A stretch of 64,000 nt of DNA from Nemopilema nomurai (GCA_003864495.1 ML133408.1:1104185-1168184); one strand, 5' to 3'; positions 47,946-61,571 are shown, counted from the stretch's first letter. Made by a program: numbers and translations. The notes: a model not told the origin generated them from the sequence alone.

Positions 47946-50900
47946 AAACTTGGCAAAAATGCCAAAATACACGAAAATAACGAATGTTTTTGCCTAAAAA
48001 GTAAAGAATCCACTCCTGTTTTAGGAAGGGTGTCTTTTCTCAGGAATTTTTTCATATTACCATGTATCTCGATTATACTACTCTCCCTCGTCAGTCGAGG
48101 TCCAGGCTACTTTCCTGTTGCTTGTCGATAGTAAAGTACGCCCTCCAACAGACCTGGACCACTGAGGTAGAGCAGTTTTCTATGTTGATTCAAGGGAAAG
48201 TCCTTGAAATCACAAGTGTTCCATCGCGGATGTACGTAGGAGTGAAACGTACTTATCACCAAAGCAGACAGTCGAAGCGAAGGCTTACAAGAACACCCTG
48301 TTTATTGCAAATGAATGAGATGCAGATTCAAAATGAGCTGATATGAAAGGCCAACGGGTCAGGGCCACGTGTATTTATTGGAAGTTCTGTTGGAACGATT
48401 ACTTGTCAAAAATTGGCTGCTCTGATCGAGAAATGACAACACCGCAATGTTAAGAGAAGGAATGATGTTTTCTTCTGAAGGGATCATAACGAGGTTGCAG
48501 ATAACTCAAGGCAGAACTATTTCGCGATGACATTTCTGCTTCTAAACATACGCCAGACCCTTCTAGCCTCTTTGTCAAGTCAGAATGAATTAGGTTTCCC
48601 ATGATTGGTTTTCTCAAGGGAATTTCTAGATTTTTGTCAACTCTTTGCGAAGCTTAGTAGTTAATCCAGAGACTTATTATATTTGTCTCCCAACCCCGTG
48701 TCCTGTTTTATAAATTAGGCAAGTTATCTCTGTGTTATTTGGTCCTAATCGCACACAAGCAATCATTTCGCGTCTTCGCTTTGTGTCAGCTGTTTATTGG
48801 TTGGGTTCAGTCGCCTATTTTCGTCTCAGCACTTGATGGATCAAATCGCTTTTCAATGATGTCTTTAAACCAGTGTCATTAAACAGGGTAGCCTTGTTCA
48901 TTTGTGGTGAAAAGTCTTCTTTCAGCTCCTAGAGACAGCCAATATGTTGAAGTAATGAATATTTCAAATGCCCAGACAACGTCTTCTCAAGGGTTGGTTT
49001 CTTAAATTACACACACTGTACCCTCGTTACGAGAACGAGGCGTGGTTTTACGTCATTCAAGACAGAACACGAAGGCAGCCAACGTAACCATACACTCTTC
49101 ACAACATTGGCTATTGAAACTGATCTGTACTTTTATTCAATAAGAAGGGAAAACTTTTAAAATTGCCTCCTTGTTTGGCAATTTCCCTCAGCTCAGAGCA
49201 TTTTTCAGAGTTCCAATGGCAATATTGGTTACAAGGTTGCGTAGTTCTGCCCACATCTTTGCTTATTTCCTGTTGCTTCTGCCAGTGACACCAAATAACT
49301 ACGAAACGAAGGAGCATCGATCACATTCTATTCCATCTGTATCGATCCCACTCGACCACGTTTTCTGTTATTTGAAGTCAAAATGTTTAACTAGATCCGT
49401 AGTATTTTAATTTCTCTGCACAAATCCCCAGCCTCCCATTAGAACCATTTAGGGCTCGCGATCTTGGTACAAGAATCAAGGGTATAAATGGAATCTATCC
49501 GTAGATGCAAAACGCTGAAGTTTTGAGCTAACGGAACGCGAATCTGGGCAACTGTCACCTAGTCTTATTAGATAGACTCTGCCAGAGGCAAAGGGCTCCA
49601 ACTATGTCCCAGACACATTAAGTATTATTCGAAGCTCTTTCTTCAAAATCTGAAGAAACGAACTCCTACCAGTGATGCTTTTGGAGACAAAAGCACACGA
49701 GCCTCGCCTGTTGACGGTCGCTTAATCTGCTTCTGTAGAAGATTTCTTTTTTAAAATTGAGTGTAATTTTGAAGCTAAAAGGCAATTTGCGACTAAATGG
49801 TGTTACTCAAACCCAATTGTTTGTATAAGCCATCAAAATTAACAGGCGTTTCAACATAACCAGACCACCGCGGAAGACTTTCAAGGAAAACACTGAGAAA
49901 AGTGCAGGCCGTCGAACAGTTCATGATAGGATTCCAAAAAACTCCATATTGAACAGATTTAATAAGAGTCGCATGTAGAATCAGAATTCGTCCTTTTATT
50001 GAAGTTTTCAATTTTTATTGAAGCCTTCAAATACCATTATCTTGTGAAGAATTTCATTTTCTCGCAAGGAGCTTACGGTCACAAGCCAGAATTGCAATGT
50101 CAATGATTTCTGGCTGTGTATAGACTGGGGATCATTCTTTGAACCAGTGCTTTCCGCTTGTTTGTGCTCAGCAATACTTTATGACCAGAACCAGATGTGA
50201 CACCGGGCTCAATAGGGCCTGGTTCATGTTCTCTCTTGTGAGTGGACCTAAAACTGAGCCAAAGCTGGTTCTGACGCACACAGGGGCGTACCTAGCGGGG
50301 GCGTGAAGAGGGGAAGTGGGTAGATGTAGGGTTGTCGGTGGGTGCGTATCTTTGCATACTTTATATAGTTTGTATTTAATAGTATATTACGAGGACAATT
50401 TTTGATAGTAAACATTGAGGACAGTAAGTTAAAAAAACATCATATTGACAAGACAGTAAAATTAATAATGTATAACTGTAAAATAAGTTTTAAAATATAA
50501 GTTTTAAAATTTTGCATACTTAAAAACTAGTTCCGCCTTTTCTTGCTTTTGTGAAGTTTATTCCGCAAAGCACTTGTTCGTGCAAAATAAGTTATAAATT
50601 GACTTTTGGTCGTTAAATTCACCCGTTTGCATCCACATCTCTGTGTACATGCAGTGTCTGATGTAAAAAACTGGTACCTGATCGGCCAAGGCAACTCAAA
50701 TGACCATTCGTCCGCCTTTCGGTTCTGTAGCTTATAGGCAGACTAGGTTTTCCTTCTTTCAGTTGTTTAAAAGAGGGAATATACGTACAAAATTGTTTCT
50801 TTCATCTCAACTACCCCTAACGTTTTTTAACCATAATATAGCAAAAAGGGAATTTATTTACCCTTGCTTGCATGCTAGCTTTTTCCACCGGCACGTGCTG

Positions 50901-51213
50901 GTATCTTCAAATACTCCTGTCTTGTCATTGTGTTTAATTCTCATTGAATAACACTTGAGTTAGTTTCAAGCCGATTGTTTTGCAAAACATTGTTTGCATT
51001 AGTTCCACATGTAGGCCATATGCATGTAGCGAAAACGCAATTCATTCCCAGGCCTCTTCTGATATTGTCCGTTAATGCTCCGACCTCTATGGTCAGTTGT
51101 CAGTTCGTTATCGCAATCTGTGCAGTGCCTCGGTTTTACACACCATTCGTCGCTCGTTTTTGGATCGATCTCATATTTCCAAGCAAATTCATGATAACTT
51201 CGACTTCTTGCAG

Positions 51214-51264
51214 CCATCAATCGCTGTTTTTAATGGTGTAGCGTGGAAAAGTGCCGCGATCAAG
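51214..51264 (+). CDS. Candidate 51-bp coding exon of unknown gene
   Basis: A strong acceptor (CGACTTCTTGCAG) and perfect donor (GTGAGT) bound 17 codons, PSIAVFNGVAWKSAAIK. The other two frames contain stops, so only phase 0 is possible. It is compatible with the 45804-45926 exon. It cannot join the exon at 53699 directly because the phases disagree, so another exon or another gene is needed. Confidence 0.4.
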
Positions 51265-52412
51265 GTGAGTGAGTTGAAGTTATATTCTATTTCATTGTCT
51301 CATTTGCGCTTTCGATTCTGTCTGTAGGGTGGACAAACCTTTAGGGACTATCCAAAACACGATTCATCTAAAATAAGAGTCATTGAAAACACAAGGCAAT
51401 CTAAGCATTGCCCCTATTACACTCGCTTGAGTTCGGCAGTTGCTAGAAATGTTTCCACGTAAAAGGCATTTAAGTAAGAAAGGCATTGAGTACCGAAAAA
51501 GACATTAACAATGAACTAACAACGGGTATATGCTACGACGTAGCTATTGTGAGATTTTCAAAGGTCCTTTTACAGTGCTGCTTCACTTAGTACGCACCCT
51601 TCTACCCACAAACAATCCGAACCCAGTTTTGTACTTTGCAGACCCAACTTCGCTAACAATATTTATTTCCCGATTTTCTGGTTCTTTTAGTCCTAAAAAC
51701 AACTGAATATTTAATCTAGCTATCGACTGACACAATTTGTCAGTTTTTATCACATAATTTTGCTGCAGAGAAAATAAAACCATGTTACTGTTGAAAGAAA
51801 TAAAATTGGAAGTAAAATCGTATTCAGAACTCGTTCATTCATTTCTGGATATTTCATCGATCCCCTGTTTGACGGCACACTCCTTCCCTTGTGTGGTCTC
51901 ACGCCTAGTTAAACTGGCTGTAGTTTCAAAGCTTTTAATGTACACCAGTCCTTATAAGTGCATTTAAATCAATGCTTTTTGGGAAAATCATTTCTCCACG
52001 AAAACAACGTCCAGTTTGGAATATTTACTTTAAATTATTGGCGTGGTTCGTTGATTTTACACAGCTCTTTGTCAATATATCGCATAGAAACAATAATCCA
52101 GTTTCACAATATTTGTCTTATCAAAGCTCTGCATTTTCTTAATTACGTTTTCTAATCCAATTGACATAATCATTTGCCATTCTATTTTGAATCCATCAAT
52201 ATCTTAATTCAACACATTATAAACATGCACTTTCGCAGGGATATTTCAGTCCACCGTGAAATTCTCACTTCCAACCTATTTTTACAGCATTAATTAAGAA
52301 ATCTGAACATTCTGTTTGCCCAATCAGTCTCCTTTGCAAACAACGCCCGCTTGACGTCATTTAGCTACTGGCTTTGTTGAGCGGTGTTTTAGCACCCTGC
52401 ATCCCTCCGCAG

Positions 52413-52640
52413 CGGCGAAGCTTTGAAGACAGCGCGAAGCGTCTTGACATGCAGAAGCGAGCATACTGGGTTAGCGGACACTGAGTTGCCGAGGATTAAC
52501 GCCCGCCCGCCAACTGACCCGTTTATTTGCCCGCGCGGAGTTTTGACCTCGGCAATCAAGCGTTCGAACGCGACAATGCACCGCACACGAGAAATGCCGC
52601 TCGAGTTCATCCTAGACGCAGAAAACCGTGCTTTGGAGGG
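52413..52640 (+). other. GC/CpG-rich block with open frame, possible exon or promoter
   Basis: This 228-base stretch is clearly richer in CpG than its surroundings. It begins after an acceptor-like ATCCCTCCGCAG and ends at donor GTGAGA. One frame is open throughout and includes an ATG at 52573 followed by HRTREMPLEFILDAENRALE. It could be a first coding exon, an internal exon or a CpG promoter. No partner exon in compatible phase was found. Confidence 0.3.
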
Positions 52641-53698
52641 GTGAGATTCTCAAAAGGGGATGAAATAACAGGCTTCAAGTGGTACAGAAGTAAAGGGATA
52701 TTTGCTTTCTTGAAAGAGAGTACCCAACAGAACATGAGTGCGCCATGCCTTTGCCTACGTTTTCCGATCTTTGGCAACGACAGTGTAATGGTGACCCAGA
52801 GATCGAATTGATAAAGTAGACACTCGGAGGCAAATATTGAACTTGGTCATGCATTGTCACTGAGGTCAACATGGAACATGCAATAAGTCATATGTACCAG
52901 GTCCTCTTGAGGTGTGCCTGTCTCTGAAGTCAAGAGGCAAAGATATTTATTTCAAAAAAACTCTTTTGGCATTTTGAAGAAATTTTTCAAACTCATCAAT
53001 ATGGACGTAGTTTATTCTTGGTTGGTCTTGCTATGGTTTTATCAGTCCCTGTGAATTGTTCATCCTCTCTCTCCACCTTCTCTTTCTAAAACCCTATCCC
53101 TCAGATCAGATGTGCTTGGATATCTCTTTATATTTCAATCCATCATCATCTCTACATCTTCAATATTCATTCTTAGTTGTCTGCAACAATATCCGATTTT
53201 GCCAACTTTTACATCACCCAACTCTTTATTGTCCTCGCAGTAAAGTATTTTGTGATGATATTAGTTTGTCTTGACTGCTGCAAAAACTTGCTGCAAAATA
53301 GATAATATTAAGAGAAATTGAAATGCCGTAAGCCGAGATTTTTAAATGATCATTGCCTAGGCCTGGAACAGTTTTACATCACTGTAAAGGCATTCAGAGC
53401 CACTTGAAACATTCTCAACAGGTTTTCAGTCTAAGTAGTTTTTAATAGCTATCACAGATTAACGAGTGTCTGGTAGTAAAAATAGATATCTGCTGCATCA
53501 GGGCACTGTTCTGCTGCCTCCATTATTCTTTGGGTTTGTTTTGCCTTTTCCTGGCAGGGTGTAATCCTATGCTATAGAAATCTGACCTAATCCATAAATG
53601 AACTCCCATGAGCTCCGTGGTTTTGGTCCACAGTCAATCGTATTTGGCACAGGCTGTGCTAGTTGGGCCTGTGTTCGTAAAACTGTCGTAATTGTTAG

Positions 53699-55102
53699 CT
53701 CACAGTGGAGTTCTCCAACAATTCATTGCGAGAAACTTTAATGTTCAGCCAACCTCAAGTGGGATTCTGCAAGTAAGTGTCTGGCTTTCTTTGGTTGCAT
53801 TTGAAACCTCTCCTTTTCACGAGTTGAATTTTCCATGCCGAAAGGTTCTTTTGGCCTTTCAATGCATTCGCTTATAACTTCATATTGTTACGTCACACTG
53901 TGAAAAAATTCTGAGCTTATTTTACTCGAATGAATCCCATCATGATACGTTTGCATACGAGTTAGCTATCTTAAGAAGCGAGAACTGGGGACTTGATTTA
54001 ACAGCTTCATTAGCAGCCCAAGTGACACCATTTTCATTTCATTTGCAGTCAATAATTATGATCTAGAAATTATCAGTTTTTTCGTTTGACTGTTGCACTG
54101 ACCTACAGATGTCGTGCCATAGATGGCTTTAGAAACATCCGATGTTAAGTATTTTGATTGGAAGCAAATTTGACCCTTCTGTGAAAGTCAATACTCTTTT
54201 TTTTTACTCTCTACTGCAATCTTGCAAAAATTTAGATTTTAATAGCCGAAGTCTTTGCTAGCGAAAAGAATTACTTATTATACGGTAACTTTACTTTGCT
54301 TCTCACATTTTATGGAAATACTTAAACTTTTCTAAAGAAATGTTGATTCAATGGGGTGGTAGAATGTATTCAATTCAGACACAAATTTATGAAAGGATAA
54401 GATAAGATTCATGCAATAAAAAAATCAAACGCGAATGAACGTCGTGTTTTTTCTTTCTCTTTTCCCTTTCAAACAACTGAAATTCATTGGTTTTTTGTAG
54501 TGGCAAAGTAATTGCTTTAATCATTGATAGACATAATGAAGTAATGAATGTTTGAAATTGCCGCACGGTTGAGGGAAATAACTGTCCTCTGGTATAGTAG
54601 GTCTTTCGATAAATGGGTGGACGAGGCTTTCTTTGACATGTGACCAGGAGGAAATTTTTGTAGTGACTCCTATTGCATGCATAATAGTCGAAATGCTTAA
54701 CTGATAACAAAGGGCTACAGTTAACTGTTCTGTGTAATGACAAAAGCCATTATTAGAATTTTTATCAGCAGGAAATTTGCGACCTCACCCTTGCCTTTTA
54801 GTTTGTATCAAGAATAGGCTTTTTTGTCTTGTTGTGCTTTATGAAATGTTATGAAGATAGTCACGATGGCTGCTGCTTCGGAACTTATTGGACGTTAACC
54901 GAGCGGGTTTAGTAATTTGGTGATGTCGCCCTGGGACTTTGTCACAAATCCGGCTTGTTAATTTGTGGCTGTAAGTCTAATTCCTGGTTTGCAGCTAGCT
55001 ATTTGCAAGCCAGAGCCGTTCGTCTTCCTGGCTGTATCCAATGAGATGCTGCAAGGCCGCTTTGTTAATGCCATGGTGTCCAAGGGATGTGAGCTGCAGT
55101 AA
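53699..55102 (+). CDS. Last two exons of an unrecognised plus-strand gene
   Basis: Exon 53699-53772 (acceptor TAATTGTTAG, donor GTAAGT) reads HSGVLQQFIARNFNVQPTSS then GILQ. It joins in phase to 54995-55102 (acceptor TTCCTGGTTTGCAG), reading LAICKPEPFVFLAVSNEM then LQGRFVNAMVSKGCELQ before a TAA. An AATAAA lies 14 bases after the stop, which supports a terminal exon. I cannot name the family. These may be the 3' end of the gene seen at 42213, but the connecting phase is unresolved. Confidence 0.5.
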
Positions 55103-55115
55103 TATATAATACATT

Positions 55116-55121
55116 AATAAA
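55116..55121 (+). terminator. Poly(A) signal AATAAA
   Basis: AATAAA follows the TAA at 55100-55102 almost immediately and would give a very short 3' UTR. Confidence 0.45.
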
Positions 55122-55649
55122 GTAAAGAGACTTGGTCCACACAGTCGGCTGTCCTCTTAGGCTAATCATGGCTTTTTGAAAAACACAGACACAAAAGACT
55201 GTGTTGGTGTTCCCATTTCTGTTCTTCATCTTGTAGGGAATTAAATTTACTGTCCTTCTCTTTGTTGTCATGAAGATTTTATTTTCTCAGAAATGCTTGA
55301 CTTATAACTAATTAGAGTAATAAAGGATCTTGAAAAGTTGCAAACAATTTTCGCTTTTCTTTACTCGGGTTAAAAACATAGTTATTCATTGTTCATATTT
55401 TCTTTAATTTTTTAAGTCTCTTTTTGTCTGGGTTGCTCGAGCAATTCAATTACCATTTTTTGAATATCTAACATAGTCTTGTTGTCGAAAATCTATTTGA
55501 ATAATTGCCTGGCACTTTAAGATTAAAAAAGATTAAGAAAGTTTGCTGCAGTCCCTTATTCGTTTTCCCGTAATATCTTAGGGCAATAATAAATGAGGTA
55601 TACAATAATAATCATAACCGGGGATCTAAATGCCTACACATGCCTTTCC

Positions 55650-56018
55650 TGACAGTGTTCAAGCAATCAGCCCAGTGTGTGTGTGACCACGTGACCGCTT
55701 CGTTCGAATTCGCTTGGTTCTAGTCGTGATCTCGGTTCGAGCTTGTTTATCGTCCCAATTTAATTGAAATCTAATTGAGGCCGATTCATAGTCATGATAA
55801 CGCGTAATGCAATATAGCCTGCTGACAAAAGATGACGAGCCACCTACACGACTGAAGCAATCCGAGGGCACACAGCTCACTTGTGTGTTGTATCATGCGC
55901 GAATGGTTGGTGCGGAAGGCAGTCTTGCAATTCTGGATGCGGCCTTAGCATGGAGCCAGGACGGATTGTAGTGTTGAAGTAGTCGATACAGTCAACTGTG
56001 GATCGATGTAGTTTGGTG
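55650..56018 (+). promoter_or_regulatory. Possible promoter and non-coding first exon
   Basis: This stretch is relatively CpG-rich, with repeated TCG/CGA and the E-box-like pair CCACGTGACC, and ends at a strong donor, TTAT followed by GTAAGTT (56019). It would suit a plus-strand gene to its right. It is inferred from composition and one splice signal only. Confidence 0.25.
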
Positions 56019-57262
56019 TTATGTAAGTTGCTTTACTCTTAGTTGTGCATCGTCATACTTTGATGCCCATTTTAGTTGTTAACTTTATTATGTTCTAAAA
56101 AATCTTCGTAACAAGAACCTTCAAGGAGAGAGTAAGCCTTGGAAGCAAGAGTTAATTCTCAAGGAGATAAAACATTCTGCTTATCATACCATACTTAAAA
56201 GTTCAAGGTTAGCAAAAGGCATCAATGTTTCGTTCACGTACTACGTATCTTGTCGTTTCTGTTCCCGTAACTGCAGGTAATCAAATGCATCACTTTCGAA
56301 TGCGTGTACCATGCTGCCATATATACCCAACCTATTTGCAGTCGTGAAATTAATCAAAAATAAAGATCATAAAAGCTTACCTAGCGACGTTTTCATCAAT
56401 ATGTGATCTGGAAAATCTCTTGTTTTCTGTCACCTGGTTGGTTTGCAGGAGTTAATGCCATAAAATCACGTGAGTCATTAGGGGAACGCACGTATAATGC
56501 CTGGGATCGGGGGGTTGTTTCTCGGGGAGGCATGATTACTCCTTCCCTAATTCTCTCATGGACATAAAGGTATGGTTGCCACGGCGTGCATTCTACGATG
56601 TCTGAAACGCGTGGCGTTAATTGCAGAGGTCTCATAGTTGTCGCTTTTCAAGAAAGAGGAAAGGAAATCAGGATACTCATGGAATGGTCGAATTACTCGG
56701 TCTTACACCACAGCCTGCCCTTCTATCAACATCCTCCCGTTCATAAATTCCCGCGCGTCTTTTGCGTTTGCCCGTCCGCGAATCTGCGAACAATCGCACC
56801 GCTTTACAAACATGGGTGTCCCAAGCACAAGATGACTTCGCGAGGTTGAGCGCTCGTAGATTGCCTACCTGTTGACTTACGTTGTGCAACTTTCCTTGTT
56901 ATTTTGTTTCAACAGTTGCCCGCTTGCATGACAACCATCAGCGCCCTGTACACTGTACTTGCTGTTAACCGTATTGTTTTCTACTTTTCTGCTGCTTTAA
57001 CATTCAATTTCAAATGATTGCTTTGTCATGCTAGAAGTACTGTGTTAATACGATAAACTAAACGTATATTAAGAAATACTAATGCAACAGGTCATCCAAA
57101 CATTTTTATTGACGGAGATCTTTTGCGGCGATGTGGCAAAGAAACTTCATCTAATCAAGCTCTGAAACTAAATCTCTAAAACCGCATCTTTTACAGTATA
57201 AGCTTTCGAAAAGGTTTGATATGAAGTCTTTCTGATAAGAGTAGCTCTTCTTTTATAAGCAG

Positions 57263-57299
57263 GGGCACTTCAACAGGGCAATACCCAACCATGTCAAAG
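57263..57299 (+). other. Possible small exon with start codon
   Basis: Acceptor CTTCTTTTATAAGCAG and donor GTAAAC bound 37 bases that end in CCAACCATGTCAAAG. The ATG is in good context and leaves phase 0. No protein evidence. Confidence 0.2.
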
Positions 57300-58039
57300 G
57301 TAAACGTCTGTCTCGATACACTGTACCAGCTTTCGCCTCTCCATGATCTGCTCGCTAGTGAAACAGTGCCAAGAGCCTCACTACTTGATCGTTGATCTGC
57401 CCTTCACCTTTGACCTCCACGTGACAGAATTGACCTTCATGGCAATAGGGGAGCGTGGTGCAGAAGTTACCTTATATTGTTTTCAAGAGAGGAATTTAAC
57501 TATAAACCCATGCTGTATTTTCTTTCAAAGAATGATCGCTGGTTAAACTTGTCACTGTATTCATAGGAGTCATATTCTCATTTTTGCCTGATGATTTTTG
57601 TCCAGTGAGCCAGTACACTTTTATGCAACAGAAAGAAATTTTGGAAGCCTTTTTGGAAAGAGCCTAGATTACCCTTGTGCATCAATTAACAATCAAACGC
57701 TTCTAACCCTTTTTAGCTCCTCGTCCGCATACCTGGCTTTCTATTTTGAGGTGCTAAAGCATCTAGATTAGTGAATTTCATCATTATTTACCCCATAATC
57801 TCTTTCATTTTCGCGAGAAAGGAATCCCTTTTAGTCTAGGCCCTTTCGCGTTGCTTGGAATGTTTGCAAACGGATTTGAGGTCAACAACGAGTTCGAGTC
57901 ATGGTCATTTTTCATTTTTGCTAATTATTGGTCGTCGCGCGATTAATATTCTGACTGTGTTATTTCAATATGAGGTTTGACAAAAATGAAATTGGTCATA
58001 GGCAACAAGATTTCTTACGATGGCTTATAGAGAGTGCGG

Positions 58040-58100
58040 AATAGTAACTGACCCGAGCGAGATTCGAACTCACGACCCCTGACTTTGTACGCCAACATAA
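58040..58100 (-). repeat. tRNA-like B-box, probable SINE remnant
   Basis: The minus strand contains GTTCGAATC (58069-58061), the RNA polymerase III B-box, in a T-arm-like stem (GTGAG with CTCGC). No A-box, acceptor stem or cloverleaf can be drawn, so a functional tRNA is unlikely; a decayed tRNA-derived SINE is more likely. Confidence 0.35.
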
Positions 58101-58456
58101 CATATGTCACGTGATCGTCTTCTCCGTATCACGTTTTGCAGCCTCGGTTTAATAGAACCTTCAGTTTAAGCTTGCGTGTTTTGCACTTTATGACGTAAAC
58201 AAGAGCCTCTGCACCAAGTCGAGACCAAAGTTTGTTCTGGTATGAAATTGGATGGTCTAAAATCTACTTGGCTGATTCCTAAGATTGTTATCATTATTTG
58301 GTTTGGCTGTGCTGCTGTACGGCAATTGGTGTGCGACTGGGTAAGTCTGACCATTTTTCCTCCAGTCGTGGTTTGCTTCAGCGTGACCTAGGTTAGTTCT
58401 ACCTTAAAGGAACCATATCCTCAATGCTGTGAAAGCCCTGAAGAAGGACACCCTCC

Positions 58457-58556
58457 TTGAATGTATTAGCAATAGCTTGAATGTGTTGGCAATATCTTGA
58501 ATGTGTTGGCAATAGATTGAATGTATTGGCAATAGCTTGAATGTGTTGGCAATAGC
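58457..58556. repeat. 20-bp minisatellite, five copies
   Basis: Five units of TTGAATGTGTTGGCAATAGC with minor changes (GTATTAG, CAATATC). A minus-strand open frame through it is a by-product of the repeat. Confidence 0.93.
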
Positions 58557-61500
58557 TTCAGCCAGCTCTTTCAAAAGCGCAGCGATTTCGATTCTCGTGC
58601 GACTGCGGTCGGCCAGGCTCCATCCAACTTCCATGTCGCTGCATTTTAATCCACTGCTGATACGACCATTGCTAGCGGATTGCCAATGCCACAGCGCTTT
58701 GTGGCTGTGCAGCGGCCACCGGATGCTGCGGTGCGCTCCGTCGAATCCGCTCTCAGATTTTGGTTGATTTCGTTAGCATTCCCAGCGCAATTCAGAATTC
58801 ACGAATTTTCACCACAACTCTCTTCTTCACTCCCCAGTTGGCCTGAAAGAGTCAAGACGCATCTGAACTGAAAAAGTATTCTTGGTTGGAAACTGATTGG
58901 TGAATAGGAGGCTGTTGCTTTGGATACGTAAGTTTGTACGAGGCTGCCCAAACTACTAATTTCAAATACAAGGATATCTCGTTGAAAGTAATTAAATGAA
59001 ATTTTTAAAGATGGCAGGTGCTGTTCCTTTATCTTTATGTGTTTTGTTTTTCTTCGTCTTAGTTCATTATTTCTTGATATTTTACTTTTGATTGATTGAG
59101 GAATCCCTTGAGCCTTTTTCAGTTGGGCGACTAGGGAGACCTAGGGCCACTGCCCCTCCTACCCCTTGTCCCTCCTGCCGTCAATACAAGAACTCAATTC
59201 TTCTGTTTTGTATTTTTTATCATATATTTAGGCCCTTAGCCCCCTTGTTCCGAACATATCCAGACGTCTACGGCCAAAACGTTATATCAGTTTTTCATTT
59301 ACAATTGCGATCGCGCTTTTACGCATGGACCCACAAAGAAACTATTCGATGTGTTAATCGTTTCTTGTGATTAAAAGCAAATGCTATAGTGCTATATACA
59401 GAAGCAATCAAGAGACACATAGCTGACATAATGTGCAAGGACAGGTTGATGTAATGAGTTGCTGTAGTTAGAGTTCGAGAGACGACTCATAAGTGGCTTG
59501 GCTGGGTATATCCTGGTTGCCATGACCACGTTAGGCTCTTTAACCCATATGGACAGAATGTGTAATCCAGGTGGGAAACCAGTGTACATTCGACTGAGCC
59601 ACGTAGCTTGAGTGGCGCACTGGAAACTGGGCTAGGATCTTGGCACAGAACAGGAAAAGGATAAAAGGACACTGGTCACTTGTCATTAAACGACGTTTTG
59701 CCCGAAAGCGACCTTGAAAACGAGGTTAACCAGGTTCATTGTTCGAAACCCCTCTTGCGGTATCAGCGCAAAAACGAGGTTCACCGTGTCTTTTTGATGG
59801 ATGCGCATTGAAGTCAGTTCCAGGCTGGCCTCACAAAGAGATTTCTCCAGGCTCACTCGAGACTTCCAGAGAAAGATTAGGCCGGTGATCCTATCATGTC
59901 TTCAGTTCAATGGCTGTTTTCAGACTTGTGCCAGAGTAATGAAAGTTAAAACACCCACTCTTTCTAAGTCTGAACTATGATCTAAAGAAGATGTTTGCTG
60001 AAAAGGATGTGGTCAGGAAATCTTCCGATTACCCCATCCCCTCACATTTCTAGCTCAGTCCTTTCCCTCAGTCCTTTCCCTCAGTGTATATAGATGAAGC
60101 TCATCTCGGAACAATTTACTGATTTTCAACCCATCTTCAACCGTTTCGCCTGTTGAAAGAGTGAATGTGTTTTTAGATAAATGTACCATGGCCTTTACTG
60201 ATTGCGATTTTTCTAAGGGCCTTGTAGAAAAACGATTGTCCAGCCTTGTTGTTAAGAAGCCCTAACTCGGCTTCGTTGGATATTCAAAAGCGCCTTATTC
60301 TTGTGCAAAATCTAGATTACATTTCCAAATAGCGCTTAAAATTCCCATTTTTGCATCTTATCTTCGTTGATACCTAATCAGAATTTCTAAAATGTTCAAT
60401 CTGAAAGACGATCCACTTTCATTCAGTTTTTTTAAGGTTTTAGAAATTTTTCACGTAAACGGAAGCTAAAATCTGTCCGCTGTTTACAGTCATCATTTCC
60501 AAAGTTCCCTTTAGTAGATCGAAAATTTGATTTTTCTCTATAAATTTTGTAACATTTAATCACCAAAAAATTGCAAGAAATTCTTTTAAAACCAGTCAGT
60601 TTGGACAACCTTTTCCAAATTATATCTTATCGTAACCTGGTGAAACAATTTTTAAAATAAACAAATTTGTCACATGATACGCGATCATGCCAAAATGACT
60701 TTGACGTCATATGCCCATTATGCACCGGCTATTGTCTGTAAACAAAACTTTTGGCAAATGGCCCATCCATGCTGTTTTTCACGGGGGTGTGGGATGGGTT
60801 TGGCTGTGTGACAGAGATTGATGTTGGTCACTTCTGCTGGTCACTTCAAGTCGATCATACCTTCAAAAGTGTTTTAAACCAATTATAAAAAGACTAGAAG
60901 TTTCCTTACACGCGTGCAGAAAACAGGCTCTGGCTGCCTCTGGCCCTTTATGTCTTTCCACCATTCAAACCACAGATCGCTAGAAAAAGCACGTTTCTAT
61001 TGAAGAGAGTCACACAGCTGTTTTGGTAGAGAATCTGTGACCCAGGTCCTGGATGACGGCAAGAATGCGCTAGCTCTGAGACTGAATGCCTATGTAGAAA
61101 ACATTTTCTCCAAAACATAGAGAAGAAGATAATGCAAGGGGTACCAAGATGCAAGGTGCAAATTTCATCAACATTGCCGCCTTAGCCCCCAGGGCAAACC
61201 CCTTTTTTCTATTCTCTGCTGAAGTATTCTGTTACTATTCCCCATAACTGAAGTATTCAAGTCATTATCTTAACATTTTCGCTAATTGAGTTGTAGTCTA
61301 TCGTTCCTGGTCGCTTTCAAATCAAATGACTGATAATCAGAAGGTTTTTGCTACCTGAAGAACTAGACTTGCAAAAGTACATTGTGGTTTTACCCCAGTG
61401 ATCCCCTGATAAGAACGAGTTTTCGTTTCAGTTTTATTTCGCGATAATCGCATACGCAGCCTGTGCAGGGGGTTCGCTTCGGCTTTTCATTCCTTCATTA

Positions 61501-61571
61501 CGAGCTGAGATCATAATCACATTCACAAACATTCCTAATCATCAATCGCAATCACCACAATCACCGCAATC

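Larger units (their letters stand above)
55122..61571. other. Mostly non-coding region with repeats
   Basis: It holds a possible promoter/first exon at 55650-56018, a possible start-codon exon at 57263-57299, a tRNA-like B-box at 58061-58069 and a 20-bp minisatellite. All remaining frames are short and isolated. I see no recognisable protein. Confidence 0.4.

Noticed and set aside
52573..52640. Resemblance of REMPLEFILDAENRAL to the start of an RXR-type ligand-binding domain
   Set aside because: The similarity covers about 12 residues only. No nuclear-receptor DNA-binding domain or later ligand-domain exons were seen in the window.
53699..53772. Alternative frame of this exon (LTVEFSNNSLRETLMFSQPQ)
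   Set aside because: It would follow the 51214-51264 exon in phase but then meets TAG immediately in the terminal exon. I kept the frame that joins to 54995, though the choice is not settled.
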